64,000 nt of DNA from Miscanthus floridulus (lineage: Eukaryota > Streptophyta > Magnoliopsida > Poales > Poaceae), in contig NC_089595.1 in assembly GCF_019320115.1 (NCBI RefSeq), forward strand, positions 108,392,158-108,456,157, given 5' to 3'. Both the position numbers and the translations under genes were made by a program. The notes below the pieces were generated by a model, which was given only the letters and a program-made list of their open reading frames with translations, was not told the DNA's origin and made no database searches. Shown piece by piece: positions 23,657-36,000 of this stretch. Numbering within the stretch: the first letter of the stretch is position 1; each line of letters begins with the position of its first letter.

Positions 23657-24490
23657 TGGTAAGGAACTGTTTTTGGAAGAGGTCACAGAGCGATTGTAGA
23701 GTGCTTACCTAAAATCCAAAATTAACTAATACTCCCTCTATTCATTTTTACATGTCATATTAACTTTGTCCATAAATGAAATATTACTATATTTGATCGT
23801 CCACTTAAAAAAAAACTTTAGTTTCACAACATATGAGTTCTATATTGTGAAATTATTTCTCATAGTAGATCTAAAATACAAATTTTATGTCATGAACCTA
23901 TATAGGTTTTTTGAATGATGATCCAAGATCCAAATGTTTCACTTAGGACAAAACTAACATGTCATGTAAAAAGAAAGAGAGGACACACTACGAGATACTC
24001 AGAGTTAGAAAAACCATTTTGTCATGAATATTATTATAAGCAGAAGGAGCTCTGTCAAACGCCCAAACATGCTCTAAGGTTGAATACATTCGTTGCAACT
24101 CGCAAGTTACGACCAGTGTTTGCTTTACTTAGTTTTGTTTGAAAACTAGGACCCTTGGTGAATTTCGAAATACATCAATGCACGTGTTCTATCATAAAGC
24201 ATACAAGATTATAAGTTGTGCCGCAACCAAATATTGTCCTTCATAAGACAATTCTACACGTGCTATTTTCGTACAAGCATTCTAAGCACGGGCACTCGAT
24301 GCACCAATGGCTAAATACTGGTACTGGTACTGTAGCACTACTAATTTCTAAAAAGTTCTTTTTCACAAAGACCTTAAAGAAAAAGTGTAGCACTAGTTCA
24401 CGCACAATCCCCCCTTTTTTTCGGTCTTTTGAAAAAGAAAGCAATCTCCAAATTTTTAACCACACCACTACACCAGGCAAACGTGCGCTA
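23657..24490. other. AT-rich intergenic region
   Basis: Contains a second Stowaway-like end without a clear partner (ACTCCCTCTATTCATTTTTA from 23731). No gene is recognised. The stretch ends where GC content rises toward the promoter of the next gene. Confidence 0.5.
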
Positions 24491-26074
24491 CTGTAGTCAC
24501 CAGTCGGCAGATCCATCCAGCCTGGTTTGCGCAGCCGCGCCGCGCGGGTCGCCAACTTCTCTGTCGCGGGTCGCGGCGTGCCGAACGGAAACCACTGTGG
24601 CAGCCGAGCCCACGGGCCCCGGCCACCCTGTCGAGACTCGAGAGAGCGTCGAGGCAGCTCCGAACGATCTGCCGTTCCCCTGTACGCGCGGGCAACAGGG
24701 GGACCCTTCCCACGTCCGTCCCCTGAGATATTTTCCGCTCGCGATCGGCCGTACGCTCCCCATCCGACGCCTCCACTGCCGCCACCGCGTCGCCGGCGCA
24801 ACCGACGGTTGCCTTTTGAAGACGTGGCCCAGGCGGGTTCGCTTTTCCCTGTTCCTTCCCTCCCTCCCCTCTCCCATCCCCGTCTCCTGGCTGGCTGGCT
24901 GACCAGTGACCAGCCCTCTCCCACCTCGCACGCCTGTGGCTGTGGCTCTTGACCATTCCACCACCGGAGTTAATGCCTCCACCTCTCCGTCAGCGCCGCC
25001 TCGGCTCGCCGTCTCGCTGTGCGCGGCGTGGGTCGTGGTAGCAGTACCGCGCGTGGTGGTTGGGGCCTTGGGGATGGGCGGAATTGGCGAGGGGAGGTGT
25101 GGACATTGAGGGGGGAGCTGTTGTGGCGCGTGTCTCCCTGTCGCCCACAGCTTCTTTTTATTCCTCCGCGCCCGGTTCCGTTCCGGGGAATGGATTCTGG
25201 GGAGGAGGGATTCTGAGCCGCGGAGTCAGGGGGGCCACGGGGGACGGAGGAGACGCGACGCCGGCGCCGCCGCGGTTGCTTTGATCCCTTGCCGCCTCGG
25301 CTCTCGTTCGTACGTCCTCGTCGTCGTGGCAGTTTGGGTGAGTCCATGCTTACCTGCTCCTGCCATTCCGGCCTTGGATTTTTTTGGCTGTTTCTTCCCA
25401 CGGTCTAGGAGCGAGAGTTCCTGGTTGCTCGTTGTTCCTTTTTTCCGTGCTTTTATGTGGCGGTAATCCTCAGTGTTTCGCAGCGGTGTGCGTGTTCCTT
25501 GCCTAGATTGGCGTGATCCAATTCTAGTCCAACCGAGAGGCGTAGAGGTGCGCGCCGCAGAACACGAGCGTGCGCTTGTTGCTTGCTAAGGTAAATCTAT
25601 GTTTCACCTTTTGCTTGTTGATGAGTTGCTACTAGATCCATTTGATTGATGTAGTCATTTTTGGGGGCTATGTCTGAAATTGGGAAATCGGGTTAGCATC
25701 ATGCTTCCTGTTTTCTGAAGAGTTTGTATCGCAAGGTCATGGCATGCGCATGCACCAAGTAGGAGTACCAACTCTTTGTGGTGAAAAACTTCCTATTAAG
25801 TTCCACTCCCGCCATATACCCACCGCACTTCGCTAGTTCTAGTGAAATCTCCAGCGCGATTGATCAGCTGGATTTAAAAGTGGAGTTGTATCTAAACAAA
25901 TCTAATGGAACTTCTAACCCTTTTATGTTTTCCTGATTTACCGGTTTCTGTATCGTTCTTCTGTCAGGACTTAAAAGATCTCGTTATCTCTGATTATGTT
26001 ATTGTTTGCGTCCTTGACAGAAGAATCTGCAGCCATATTTCCAGGCTCACGGAAAAAACTCATTTACTTGAATC
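24491..26074 (+). promoter_or_regulatory. GC-rich promoter and spliced 5' UTR of the PCH1-like gene
   Basis: GC-rich sequence (24500-25330) with CT-rich stretches (24850-24890), then candidate leader splice sites: donors GTGAGT at about 25339 and GTAAAT at about 25591, acceptors TGTCAG near 25967 and TTCCAG near 26043. The coding start at 26075 lies shortly after the last acceptor. The transcription start cannot be fixed without cDNA. Overlapping open frames on both strands here are attributed to GC content. Confidence 0.5.
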
Positions 26075-29000
26075 ATGTCAGACTTTGTCGGGAGTAGATA
26101 TGACAAGCAAGAAGATTTTCAAGTTTTGTTGAGCAAGAAAGATCCTGGAGAACCACCTCAGCACAAGCATTACCTGTGGATGGCACACTGGACCAAAGCA
26201 AGCAGCAGTGCAGAACCCCGAAACAACAATGTCAGCAATCCTTTGGAGGATATCAACAAGGGCACTACTGCAAAAGATAGTCAGACTTTGCCTTATGAAT
26301 TCATGAAATCTACAGTTGCTGAACGGCTCATGGTAGGAGTAAGCCGTGGAAGTGCCTCCATGCAGCATGCCCGACAGTTCAATTCTAGTATGTGGGGTAT
26401 GGCACGCCATGTTTCCAATGAATTGGGACCAAAGAATAGTGAACAGGTTGATGAGTCTTTTGAAAAATCTATGAAGAAGGATGCTGTGAACTTGCGAGCC
26501 AGGGCAGTTGTGTCAGAAACATATTCTATTCACAAGCTTTCAGAGTTACCGTTGGATTTTCAGAACCTTGGGAGCTCAGATGATCCAAGTCCAGATTGGA
26601 GCCACTTTCCAATGTTCGAAATTAATCGAAAGATTGACAGTATTCTCAACCGTAAACGAAGGTCTGCAGCACTTGGTCCTTTACCTCTGAATCTAAATGT
26701 GTCTGCATCCCATGTGATGGCTCTATCGTCACAAGAATACATGATGCACTCACATCAAATAGCTGACGAGAACATGGATACGTGCAAACCTGCAGAAGGC
26801 TTTGCATCTCGCATAGACGATCCTGCTGGCCTCAACTCAGATCCTTCAGGGCCAAAGTTAAAAGGACAATTATCGGATACCATGTCATGTTCTTGCAGCA
26901 AGGATGACAACAACTCAGCAGATTGTCCAATAGATGAGCAGCATACAAGCCACTATTTTGCAAACTCAAAGCATGAACTACCCTCTGTATCTAACGAAAA
27001 GAAGTTCAAGTTTGCAGGAAACAACCACAATCGAATTGTTGCAAGTGAGGCCCACAATCTGAAGACAAGAAGATCTGTTGTCCATAAACAACAAAGTGCT
27101 GCAGAGGCAATGTTCTGTGCACCAGTACTTGGTAGTGAGTTTCAGAATGAACCAATAGCTATTTCTACCATCGGCAAGAAGGATGGTGAAAATTTTCATG
27201 AGATGTATAAATCTCATGGCAAGGCTGTTTCGTGTTCTTTGTTACCTTATGAGCATCATCGTCATCTCAAAACACAGAGAACGGAATCTGCAGGAAATCT
27301 GAAAGTCTGCACGTTACCTGATCAAACTGCAAATAAATTGACAGAAAAGAGTAATGGTGAGCTGCTGACATATGGACCAAAGTCAAAGGAAATGTATACA
27401 GGTTCTTGTAACCGAAGAAGGCCCTATTTATTCGAAAAGTTAACGGTTCCTTCCAAATCACAAAGTGCATATCCTAAAAATTCTGTGTCTTCAGGAAAAT
27501 CTAGCGGCTTTGGAGTTTGTATGTACGGCACCAATATTGGCAGTCGGTTATTCGGAGCACAGAATCAATCTTCAGCTAAGACTGAAACATTGCACAGTGA
27601 TACTCTTATTGGGTCCAAATCCTCAGCAGGTGAGGTCTAGCATCTATAAATTAGTATCAGCTAAGAGCGTGTTTTAGTATGGCGGCTTGCGTTAAAAGGT
27701 GCTTTTTTTTCGTCGAACGCGCAGGAGAACTGCACATCTTTATATATTATATAGAGAATACAAGGTGCTTCTTAGTTATTCAAAACATATATGCTAACAG
27801 AGCAGCATCACTGGAATGTTTCATTTAATATATATCTTTTTTTTTGTTGCTGATGGTAGCAGTATCACTCTCAGACTCACATCTGTTTTCCTTTTTCTGG
27901 ATTGTTGTAGGCATTGCTTCATTGCCGGCACAAAAGGTATCAGAGTTCCATAATCCAATAGCAATCTGATCTCCTGTTTTGCGCATGAAGAGTGTTCCTG
28001 GACTATTTATATTGTTCGATAGTATAAAAAACAACATATGGCTTGGAACTGTTTTTGTATTGTTTGGATGGTTTTGGGGAAAAAAAACTTTCCTGAAAAG
28101 GTTTATAAACTTGATTGTCAGAAATGCATTTTGATGTGTCATCAACTTTGTTTTCAGTGTTAGTCGATCTTTCCTGTTTATGCTCTTTAGTTAAAATCCT
28201 GGAATGTGAATATATTTAGGTTGGTTTGAATATATGCTCACCTACCTGTTGCTTGTTATTCCACATGATAATTATTTCAAGCTGTGCTCATTAGTTATGG
28301 GCCCATATCAGTTGATAGATCTATGTTTTTGAAAGTAACTTGATAGATCTATGTACTGATTCTATTATTACCAATAAATGTACTACAGGACTACGGTTGC
28401 CCAGACGAAGCAAAAAGTGAGCAGCTGGCAGCTCCGTCCAAGAGACGAGATTCAGGATACAGTAAAGAAGATAGAACCCATAATGTCAATGAAGGTCATG
28501 ATGTTTCGTCCAAAGCAACCATTGGTAGTAAGCAATCGTGCATGCCCGGAACAGGAATCACGAACCTAGATCTCATACTTTCCCAAATGAGCAGAATGAG
28601 AAATCAAATTTCCAGTGGTATAATTCAACCACCAATAGGTGCCGAGCCAAGTGATAGATGGCTCAAGCGCCTACAGCTTGACATATCAGATCCTGACATG
28701 CCTGGTTCCAAGAGGCCAAAAGTTGGAGACAGTCCTCCACTCAGGCAAAGAAATCGTTCTTTTGACATGGCACTTCCTTGCAACAGGACTGACACTGGAG
28801 CAATCGATCGTGTTAAAGAGGACCAGAGCTTGGATGAAGGGAAAAAAATGCAAGAAACGCAAGAAAGAATCCCAATTCTAGAGAAGAGCGTGAATAGTTG
28901 GATAGGAAGATGGTGCCAGGGTGGCACTCCAGTTTTCCATGAAGACCCAGGCCAGGGAAGGCAAGCAACAAAGCCTGGCCGGTTATCCGAAGAACTTGAA

Positions 29001-29111
29001 GGTCAGTTCCCAAGCATTGCAGCGATGGCGATGATGGGGCGAGCGATGAACAAGCTTCGGCCATGCGAGCATCAGAAGAAGGGGCCATTTGTGGTGTGGA
29101 AGACAGATTGA
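26075..29111 (+). CDS. PCH1-like protein (related to Arabidopsis At2g16365)
   Basis: Three coding exons join cleanly: 26075-27629 (518 codons plus 1 nt), 27911-27936 (26 nt) and 28389-29111 (240 codons plus TGA), giving 767 aa. Introns 27630-27910 (GTGAGG...GTTGTAG) and 27937-28388 (GTATCA...CTACAG) keep the frame. The long N-terminal part is Ser/Asn/Lys-rich and probably disordered; conserved-looking blocks are LPYEFMKSTVAERLMVGVSR and DWSHFPMFEINRKIDSIL. The C-terminus carries SDRWLKRLQLD, NSWIGRWCQGG and FPSIAAMAMMGRAMNKLRPC. From memory this C-terminal pattern fits PCH1/PCHL, plant proteins that bind phytochrome B and stabilise its active form, slowing thermal reversion. At2g16365 is also listed as an F-box protein in some databases, but I see no F-box here. 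Assignment is by motif recall, not a search. Confidence 0.68.
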
Positions 29112-29158
29112 CCTCGTGGTTTATTTTTTTGGTTTCTTTCCAAAAAAGAAAATGTAAA

Positions 29159-29208
29159 GCAACTGGGAATTTTGCCTGGCAGTGCAACTGGGAATTTTGC
29201 CTGGCAGT
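29159..29208 (+). repeat. 25-bp tandem duplication in the 3' UTR
   Basis: Two adjacent identical copies (29159-29183 and 29184-29208) starting GCAACTGGGAATTTTGCC, about 50 bp after the stop codon of the PCH1-like gene. A simple, recent duplication with no assigned role. Confidence 0.9.
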
Positions 29209-29798
29209 GGTTCATGGTTTATTTTTTTTCTGAAGTGAAAGTAGCTAGGTGTAGTGTCTACTGATGGTGTAATGGTTTAATATACCAACAGTATAATACT
29301 ATAATGTTTACTGTTTCGTTATGATGATGATGTGTTGAGGCCTCAGCTGAAGGGCATTGTCAAGACGAACATGTGAATTATTCCTGAATAGAAACATTGA
29401 TCTTCATTTTTCTTTTGATAGGGGAACCATCACGCGCCAACATGTTGTAGAAGTAGAAGTAACTAGAACAACTAATGATGAAGCAAAAAAGAACATATGA
29501 TGAAATCATAATCCGTGTAATTGGGAGCAATGAACAGCTGAATAGGCGGCTAAGCACTGAACTAGTTTCGGTTGTGGTTGTGTTATGGTAGGCACTACTG
29601 CACTAGGAGGGTTATCCTGAGATATATAGATGGCCATAAGGCCCGTGGCCCATCAGCACGACCCACGGACCGCTGTTTTGGCCCGGCCCAGGCGCGGCCC
29701 GGCACAGAGGAGAAAGGTAGTCAAGACCAGTGTGCTTCCTTCATCCTTGAGACCTTACTCATGCGGCGACACACCTGACCCACGCACGCCAGTCTAAA
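29209..29798. other. 3' UTR end and intergenic DNA
   Basis: The probable 3' UTR runs to about 29400, followed by intergenic sequence. A GGCCCGTGGCCC/GGCCCGGCCC stretch lies at 29640-29705. No gene is recognised. Confidence 0.45.
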
Positions 29799-30046
29799 GA
29801 TGTCAACGGGGCCCCGTTCCCCGCGGAGAATTCACCCATTAGGGGACAGGGATGGTATAAATTTTCTCCCCATGGGGAATTAAATGGAGAAAAAATCATC
29901 CCCGTCGGGTATGACGGTGACGGGGATGGTATGCATGCCCCCGTCCCCGTTCACCGCGGGGACCCGATGCCTCCCTCTCCCTCACGCCCCTCACGCCCCT
30001 GATAGCGGGTAGCGGCGTCCCCCCGACGTCTCTCCCTCTTCCTCCC

Positions 30047-30117
<71 letters not shown>

Positions 30118-31004
30118 TCGGGCCTCGGCGGCGCTCCCTTCCCCCAGCCCGACGCCCCCTCCCCTCCCCTCCCCATCTGGCTGCAGCCCCCCCCCCCTCT
30201 CCAACCCGGTGGCTGGCGGCGCACCCTCCCCTCCCCTCAGGTGAGGGCTCGTGGCGGCGAGGCCTCCCAGATCAGGAGCACGGCGCCGCGTGCGGATCTC
30301 CTCTCCATCCCGGCAGCGCCCCCTCCTCTCCCCATCCCGGCGGTCGGATCCGGAGCACGGCACGGCGCAGCGCGCGACCCGCCTCGCAAACCCTAGCTCT
30401 CCCGCTCTCTCCCTCTCCCATGCGCCCCCAAACCCTAGCTCATCGACGACGACGCAGGGAGGCTCTCCCTCCCTCCTGGATCCGACGGGTGGTGTCCTCC
30501 TCCTCCCTCCTGAGGCCACCCCTCTCCTTCCTGCGGCGCAGCTCCCTCCGGATCCGGTCGATGGCGCGGCCTCGCCGCCCCTCGATCTCCCTCCTACGGC
30601 GCAGCTCCCTCCCGAGCCCGTTGACGGCGCGACAGAGGCCCCTGGAGGCGGAGGCCCTGGCACGGAGGGCGCACCGACAATGGAGGCGGCGGATCTGCGG
30701 CGTGGAGGCAAATCCAGCGCGAGGAGCAGATCCAGCAGCGGGGGCCACACGCACCCGATACAGCAAGCGGTGGCGGCGTTGCTCGACCTCCACCGCCTCC
30801 ACCAGATCCAGCTGCATGGGCTCCACCGATGGTGCCTCCAGGTGTGGATTCGTCGGCGGCGGCGCGTCCAGGTGCGAAAATCCAGGATGGCAGCAGCGTG
30901 GGTGTGCAGTTGATGCGGGGATGGGGATCCCCGCGGGGATTAAATCCTCGAGCGGGGACGGGGATGGGGCAGTAACCCCCGACGGGGAATTCCCTGTTGA
31001 CATC
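29799..31004. mobile_element. hAT-like non-autonomous element (GATGTCAACGGGG type)
   Basis: The left end GATGTCAAC (29799-29807), followed by GGGGCCCCGTTCCCCGCGG, mirrors the right end GTTGACATC (30996-31004), preceded by GACGGGGAATTCCC. Subterminal GACGGGGATGGGG-like motifs occur at both sides (29905-29960, 30915-30985), as in hAT-type elements of grasses. The interior holds a long CT microsatellite and GC-rich sequence with overlapping open frames on both strands, none recognisable. No matching 8-bp target duplication was found, so the outer limits may be slightly off. Confidence 0.65.
30051..30119. repeat. (CT)n microsatellite
   Basis: An almost perfect CT run of 69 bp with one interruption (CTATCT near 30102). 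It lies inside the hAT-like element. On the minus strand it reads as a Glu/Arg repeat, which is a composition artefact rather than a protein. Confidence 0.97.
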
Positions 31005-31826
31005 GCGACATGCCACACAGCCTCTTGAGCTTCTTCTTCAGGTCTTTGCTCAACACACTTCCCCAACCTCTGTCCTCCCGAGATCCTCCCGCATCAACCT
31101 CCGTCCTCCCGCATAGGAGCCCCATCACCAATTCCTCCACCTTGGACACATGCCTCGATAGGCCGCCTTCTCCGTCTTCCCCATCGGTCTGGGATTACAC
31201 GATTCGCCGCGGGAAGCAGGCTGACCCATGTGGCCTCCGGCAGTCACGTCGACAACCTGGCAACCGCATATCTGGCGCCCTTTCGGCTTGGATATCAATG
31301 ATGGAAGAGTGGTGGCCGGCATTTGACCAAGCTGCCGCGGCTGACACGCGGGATTGTGGGCTGAGTCTTTAATCCTGTCCTGATTCCTGAATCCTGAATC
31401 TCTGGTCACTATGTGTTTGTTTCAGACTCCGGGTCCGACCGATCTCTCTTCCGATGCCCCCTCTTTATAAAATTTGGGAAAGGATAGATTTTTGCATCTT
31501 TGGGGGCAATTTATTTACGAACGACGCTGCTAGCTCCCAGACGTCCGGCGCGTGAGACGCGTCCTGACGCCGGGCCCTCGCACTTAGCAAACCCGTCCGC
31601 CCTAGCCGCTTCACTTTTCTTTATCGCCCGACCCTCTTCCTCCAGCCACTTGCTTCTCTTCATCGCCAGACCCCCGCTCCAGCCACTCGCTTCTCTTCAC
31701 CGCCCCCTCCCCCCTCCGTGGGAATACAACGAAACCCGGTTGCCCCCCCCCCCCCCCCCCGCATCACCCGTTCCCCCACGCTAGATATGTCACATCCTCA
31801 TCACGCTCTCGTTAGAAATTTTTTTT
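31005..31826. other. intergenic; low-complexity, includes an 18-base C run
   Basis: CT/CCTCC-rich sequence without recognised genes. Positions 31743-31760 are 18 consecutive C. The segment 31510-31575 (AGACGTCCGGCGCG) may be the left border of a repetitive element whose right border, with GCCCGGACGCC, lies near 32815-32830. Confidence 0.5.
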
Positions 31827-32285
31827 GCAACATCAAACAAAACACAATGCGAGGTGAAACATCAGAACAAGAGCGACTGCAATAATATAACAAAGCTACT
31901 GAAATACGAGATGCAACATAAAAAAATACTAATGCAACAAAGAAAAATTACTTGTTACAACAGCAAACCAAAGCTACTGCGACAACAGAAACAAAGCAGA
32001 ATGCGAGATGCGACATCTAGAAAAAAAGACTAATGTAACAAAGAAAATTTGCTTGTTGCAACAGTAAACCAAAGCTACTGCAACAGCAGAAACAAAAAGG
32101 GCAGTGCGAGATGTAACATGAGAATAAAAAGACTAATGCAACAAAGAAAGACTACTTGTTGCAACAACGAAACAACACTCCTGCAACAACAGAAATAAAA
32201 ACGCAACTGCGAGAAGCAACATCAGGAAAAAGAAGTCTAATGCAACAAAGAAATATTGTTTGTTGCAACAGCAAAACAAGCCTGC
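31827..32285. repeat. about 102-bp minisatellite (AATGCAACAAAGAAA units)
   Basis: Units begin at 31931, 32032, 32135 and 32239 (periods 101, 103, 104), with a degenerate earlier unit from about 31827. Each has AATG(C/T)AACAAAGAAA, (C/A)TTGTTGCAACAGC-like and GCGAGATG(C/T)(A/G)ACAT blocks. The high density of 'gcaaca' words is typical of a widespread grass DNA-transposon interior, so the array probably belongs to a larger non-autonomous element. Confidence 0.8.
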
Positions 32286-33052
32286 TACAACAGAGCTCGC
32301 CGGAACCCTAGCCACCGCCGCGTCCGTCAGATCCAGATCCAGATCCAGAGAAGAAGTAGTAGCAGGAGGAGGAGAGCTCAGATCCAGAGGAGGGAGGAGG
32401 GCTCAGATCCAGATCCAGATGAGGAGGGGCAATGCCTCAGATCCAGATCCCTCCGTGACGTACCTTGTTGGAGCCACCACCGTCGTCCTCGTCTCCGGTG
32501 GGGTGCGGGAGCCGGGTCACAGGGAGAGTGGGGGTGCATGGAGGTCGCGGAGGCGCGAGGGACGGAGGGAGGAAGGGAGCACAGGCGAGCGGGCGCGCAG
32601 CGAGCTCGCGTGCGGAGGGAGGGAGGGAGGCCGCGGAGGGGCGAGGGACAGAGGGACGGAGGGAGAGAGGGAGCTCGCGCGGCGACGAGCGGCGCGGAGA
32701 GCGAGTGTGGGAGAGAGTGAGGGCGGGGGAACGGGCGGAGTGTGGGACAGAGCTACTGTAGGGCAGCTGGCGCAGCGGGTGTGCGAGTCGCGAGTGCGGG
32801 GCGGTGCATCCGGAAGCCCGGACGCCTGGTCTATAGCATTACCGATTTACGAATCATCCCGCCTTAACCAACACGTCGTGGACGCCTGCCGAGATTAGAA
32901 TTCAGGGGGTGCGTTTTTCTCTTCACTCATACTCAGAGTTTTCAGAATATATTTAGTATCTGTTTGCATTACATGGTATCTTAGATTGTCGTGATACCAA
33001 TCTCGTGTTATTTCACTGCGGATTATCTCATAGTTGATCAAGTTTGGGTGAC
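32286..33052. other. GA-rich repetitive stretch before the F-box pseudogene
   Basis: Purine-rich sequence: CAGATCCAGATCCAGA repeats at 32328-32420, GGAGGGAGGGAGG-type runs at 32560-32670. A GCCCGGACGCC block near 32815 could pair with 31535-31560. From 32890 the sequence becomes AT-rich and may be the old promoter of the downstream gene. Open frames over the GA-rich part reflect composition. Confidence 0.5.
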
Positions 33053-36000
33053 ATGGTGATGGGGAATAAGAGAAGGGCTGTAGCATCTGGCGGTGCACAT
33101 TTCCTGCCGGAGGAGATGATGACAGAGGTGTTCCTACGGCTGCCCGTCAAATCCATTCTTCGCTTTCGGGCCCGTCTGCCGGTCCTGGAATGCAGTGCTT
33201 TCTTCTGATGAATTTTGCCGCCTTCACATGGCGAAAGCTGAAGCGGAGTCAGCAACACCTAATCTGTTCTTCACTTCACCAACAACTGGTTTTGACGCCA
33301 CTGCGGTGTACTCGAGCTCGTCATCAGGCCCCGATGACGGCCTGCTGTTCACTCTTGATGGTGTACGCGGTGGTGACTTCATCCACCTGACGCCTGCACC
33401 GTGCCGTGGCCTCACCCTTCTCTACGATCCTTTTGCACCAGCTTACTATGTTTTCAATGCATCCACAAGGGCAGTTACCCGATTGCCCCCGTGCCACAAT
33501 GCGGCGTATGTGACCGCTGGACTTGGGTTTGATGCCCGTACGAAGAAGTACATGGTGGTGAGGTTATTCCTAGGGGATTATGGTGATAAGCAGCATATTA
33601 AGTGTGAGATATACACGCTGGGCGGTGATCATGGGGATGATTGGAAGCCGCCTGCTGCAGGTGTACCCTTCAGATTATGCAGGGCTGCTCAGGCAACTAT
33701 TAGCCATGCTAGACATGATAAAGTGCTGCCAGTATTTGCAAATGGGTTTCTGCATTGGCTTATCCGTCCCTCATTTGTCGTTGAAAGGCCACGAGCTGCC
33801 ATCCTATCCTTTTCTGTCACAGATGAGATCTTTGCATGGGTCCAGTCGCCGTTTGAGGTGTCAGGTGTGCACTTGGTGGAGCTTGCTGGCCACTTGTGTA
33901 TGGTTCGGGACCTTCTTCATGTCGGCATGCTGGAGATATGGAAGCTGAATGACTATGGCTCTGGTGGTTGGTCATTGGAACATCGCATTGATCTGTTGCA
34001 GCATGTTAGCAGAGATGATGCATGTCACAGAACCGATCAATTTATAAGAGCACAAGTACAAAAACAATCGCCGAAACGATTAAATTCTCGAACTTGAGCC
34101 CATATAAATCCAGTCAACTGAAGTCTCGAAAGATTTCAAACCAACTTGCATACAACCAAGATCACAGTAATTCAACATAACATATCGTACGTTACAACAT
34201 TTCGCAGACGTTTGCAAATAGATTACATCATCACAGAGTCATCGTTATTACAAAATAAGTCTTGTAAAGTACGCGGAAGCAAATAGTTTAACTTACACAC
34301 CCGAGTTCAAATACAGATATGGTTCGCTGATCACAACCCGCAAAAGCATTCAGATAAGAGAAGCAGATATCATGCCTATAATCTAGTCTTCATCACCCGT
34401 CGGGTGGAGACAATACTTACAGAATTCCTGATATAGAAGGTCATCTGTAACAAGAGGGAATAAACCCTGAGTACGAGAATGTACTCAGCTAGACTTACCC
34501 ATCGGAAACCAAAACCAATGACACCAAGGATTATGCATAGCTTAATGTAGTGGATCTGGCTGACACTTTCTTTTTGCAGAAAAGCATAAGTAATAAGATC
34601 AGCTCTTAACCTGAACTAGCAGTGACTTTTAGCCATTAACCTGTCATCTATATTAGCACATGTACTAAACAATCATTTTATTAGGGCGCAAACATTAATA
34701 ACCGTATCAGGTATACATTGTGGCAACCTTATCATCATCATTCATTTAACCATATCGTTAAATTAATTGAATCTACGTTGCCGCTCCTCAGTCAAGTTCT
34801 CACTATCCGGGAGAGACGGCGATTCGAATCGATTCCTATCCAGCTGGAGGGGTATTCCTAACACAAACCCTGCTTCCCCCGTCAGGGTCGCAAACAAGCC
34901 ACCTTTGGTACAACTCAGGAGAAAAATAAAAGAAAAGACGTGGGTCCGGGCCACCCTGCATTCTCAGAGAACCACTCTGCCAGGAAGTGCAGGATTTTAA
35001 GCACCTGACTCCTCTTGGACTTATGCCAATGGCTCTCCGCACATCCTTACTTCCTCCAAAATGCATCCAACCCCCACGAATCCTGGCCTGAGTTGAGCTA
35101 CTTGGCTTCGCGGTCGGAACGACTTATCCGGCCAGCTAAGTGTTAGGCTGCGTTCAACATGATATGAGGACGTACAGCGTATCGGTCCTTAAACGACACA
35201 GACGGAGTTACTATGTTCAACCTACACAAGACTCCACCCGGTCTTAGTTCATTATTCACATGGTTCTTTTCCACGATAGCAAATATAGCCAACCGTGATC
35301 CACCTCATCCTAAAGCTCGCAGGTGATAGGAAATCACCTGACTTCTACCGCACTAAGCATGGCTAAGCATTTAACCCGTTGCTGAACTTAAATAGGATTC
35401 TAGTACGATATCTAGACAAGGAAGGACATATAATGCAACAATTGATTCCAACCAATTCCTATACTTAATGCATCATCAACGAATAAAAGATACTCAATGT
35501 ATTTGTGAAATCATGGGAGGCTTAATATGCTCTGGGGCTTGCCTTTCATGAAAGAGGAAGGCTGGTGGTCAGGGCACTCGGGCAACTCCTCCGCGGCGGC
35601 TGCTTCGTCGGCTTCCTGCACCTCGGGCTCCTCCTCCTGGTTGCCTCCCTCAAACTCCAGCAACGTCACTCCCTCCGGCACACCTATTGCATGAATGCGC
35701 CAGATAAATATCATGGATGCACATGAACGAAGTCAGGGATGCTTGGGGAATGCACATGTTCACTGTAGTCTGTATATTCCACTTAAGCTCTATTCAAATC
35801 ACTTTACTTACCAAGTTTATACAACCTAATGTATAATTGCTCATCTTCAGTTAATGACCTAGCACCTGCACCTAAGCATGTTCTCAAGTTAGGCTAGCCC
35901 TTAAACAATCAACGAGGGCATGGCAATGAAGCATACACTCAAGCATTTGTATTTTAGCAAATGGGAGACTATATAGCGGTACAGTAAATTAGCCATAACT

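Noticed and set aside
24241..24982. Long minus-strand frames upstream of the PCH1-like gene
   Set aside because: They lie in the GC-rich promoter/leader of a plus-strand gene, overlap frames on the other strand and contain no recognisable family.
30251..31066. Overlapping 200-residue frames on both strands inside the hAT-like element
   Set aside because: Proline/arginine-rich low complexity, open on both strands, no start context or domain.
32256..32898. Glu/Arg/Gly-rich frames of 150-210 codons
   Set aside because: Produced by purine-rich simple sequence; no conserved motif.
33580..33948. Second overlapping plus-strand frame in the F-box pseudogene
   Set aside because: Alternate-frame shadow of the F-box-associated region.
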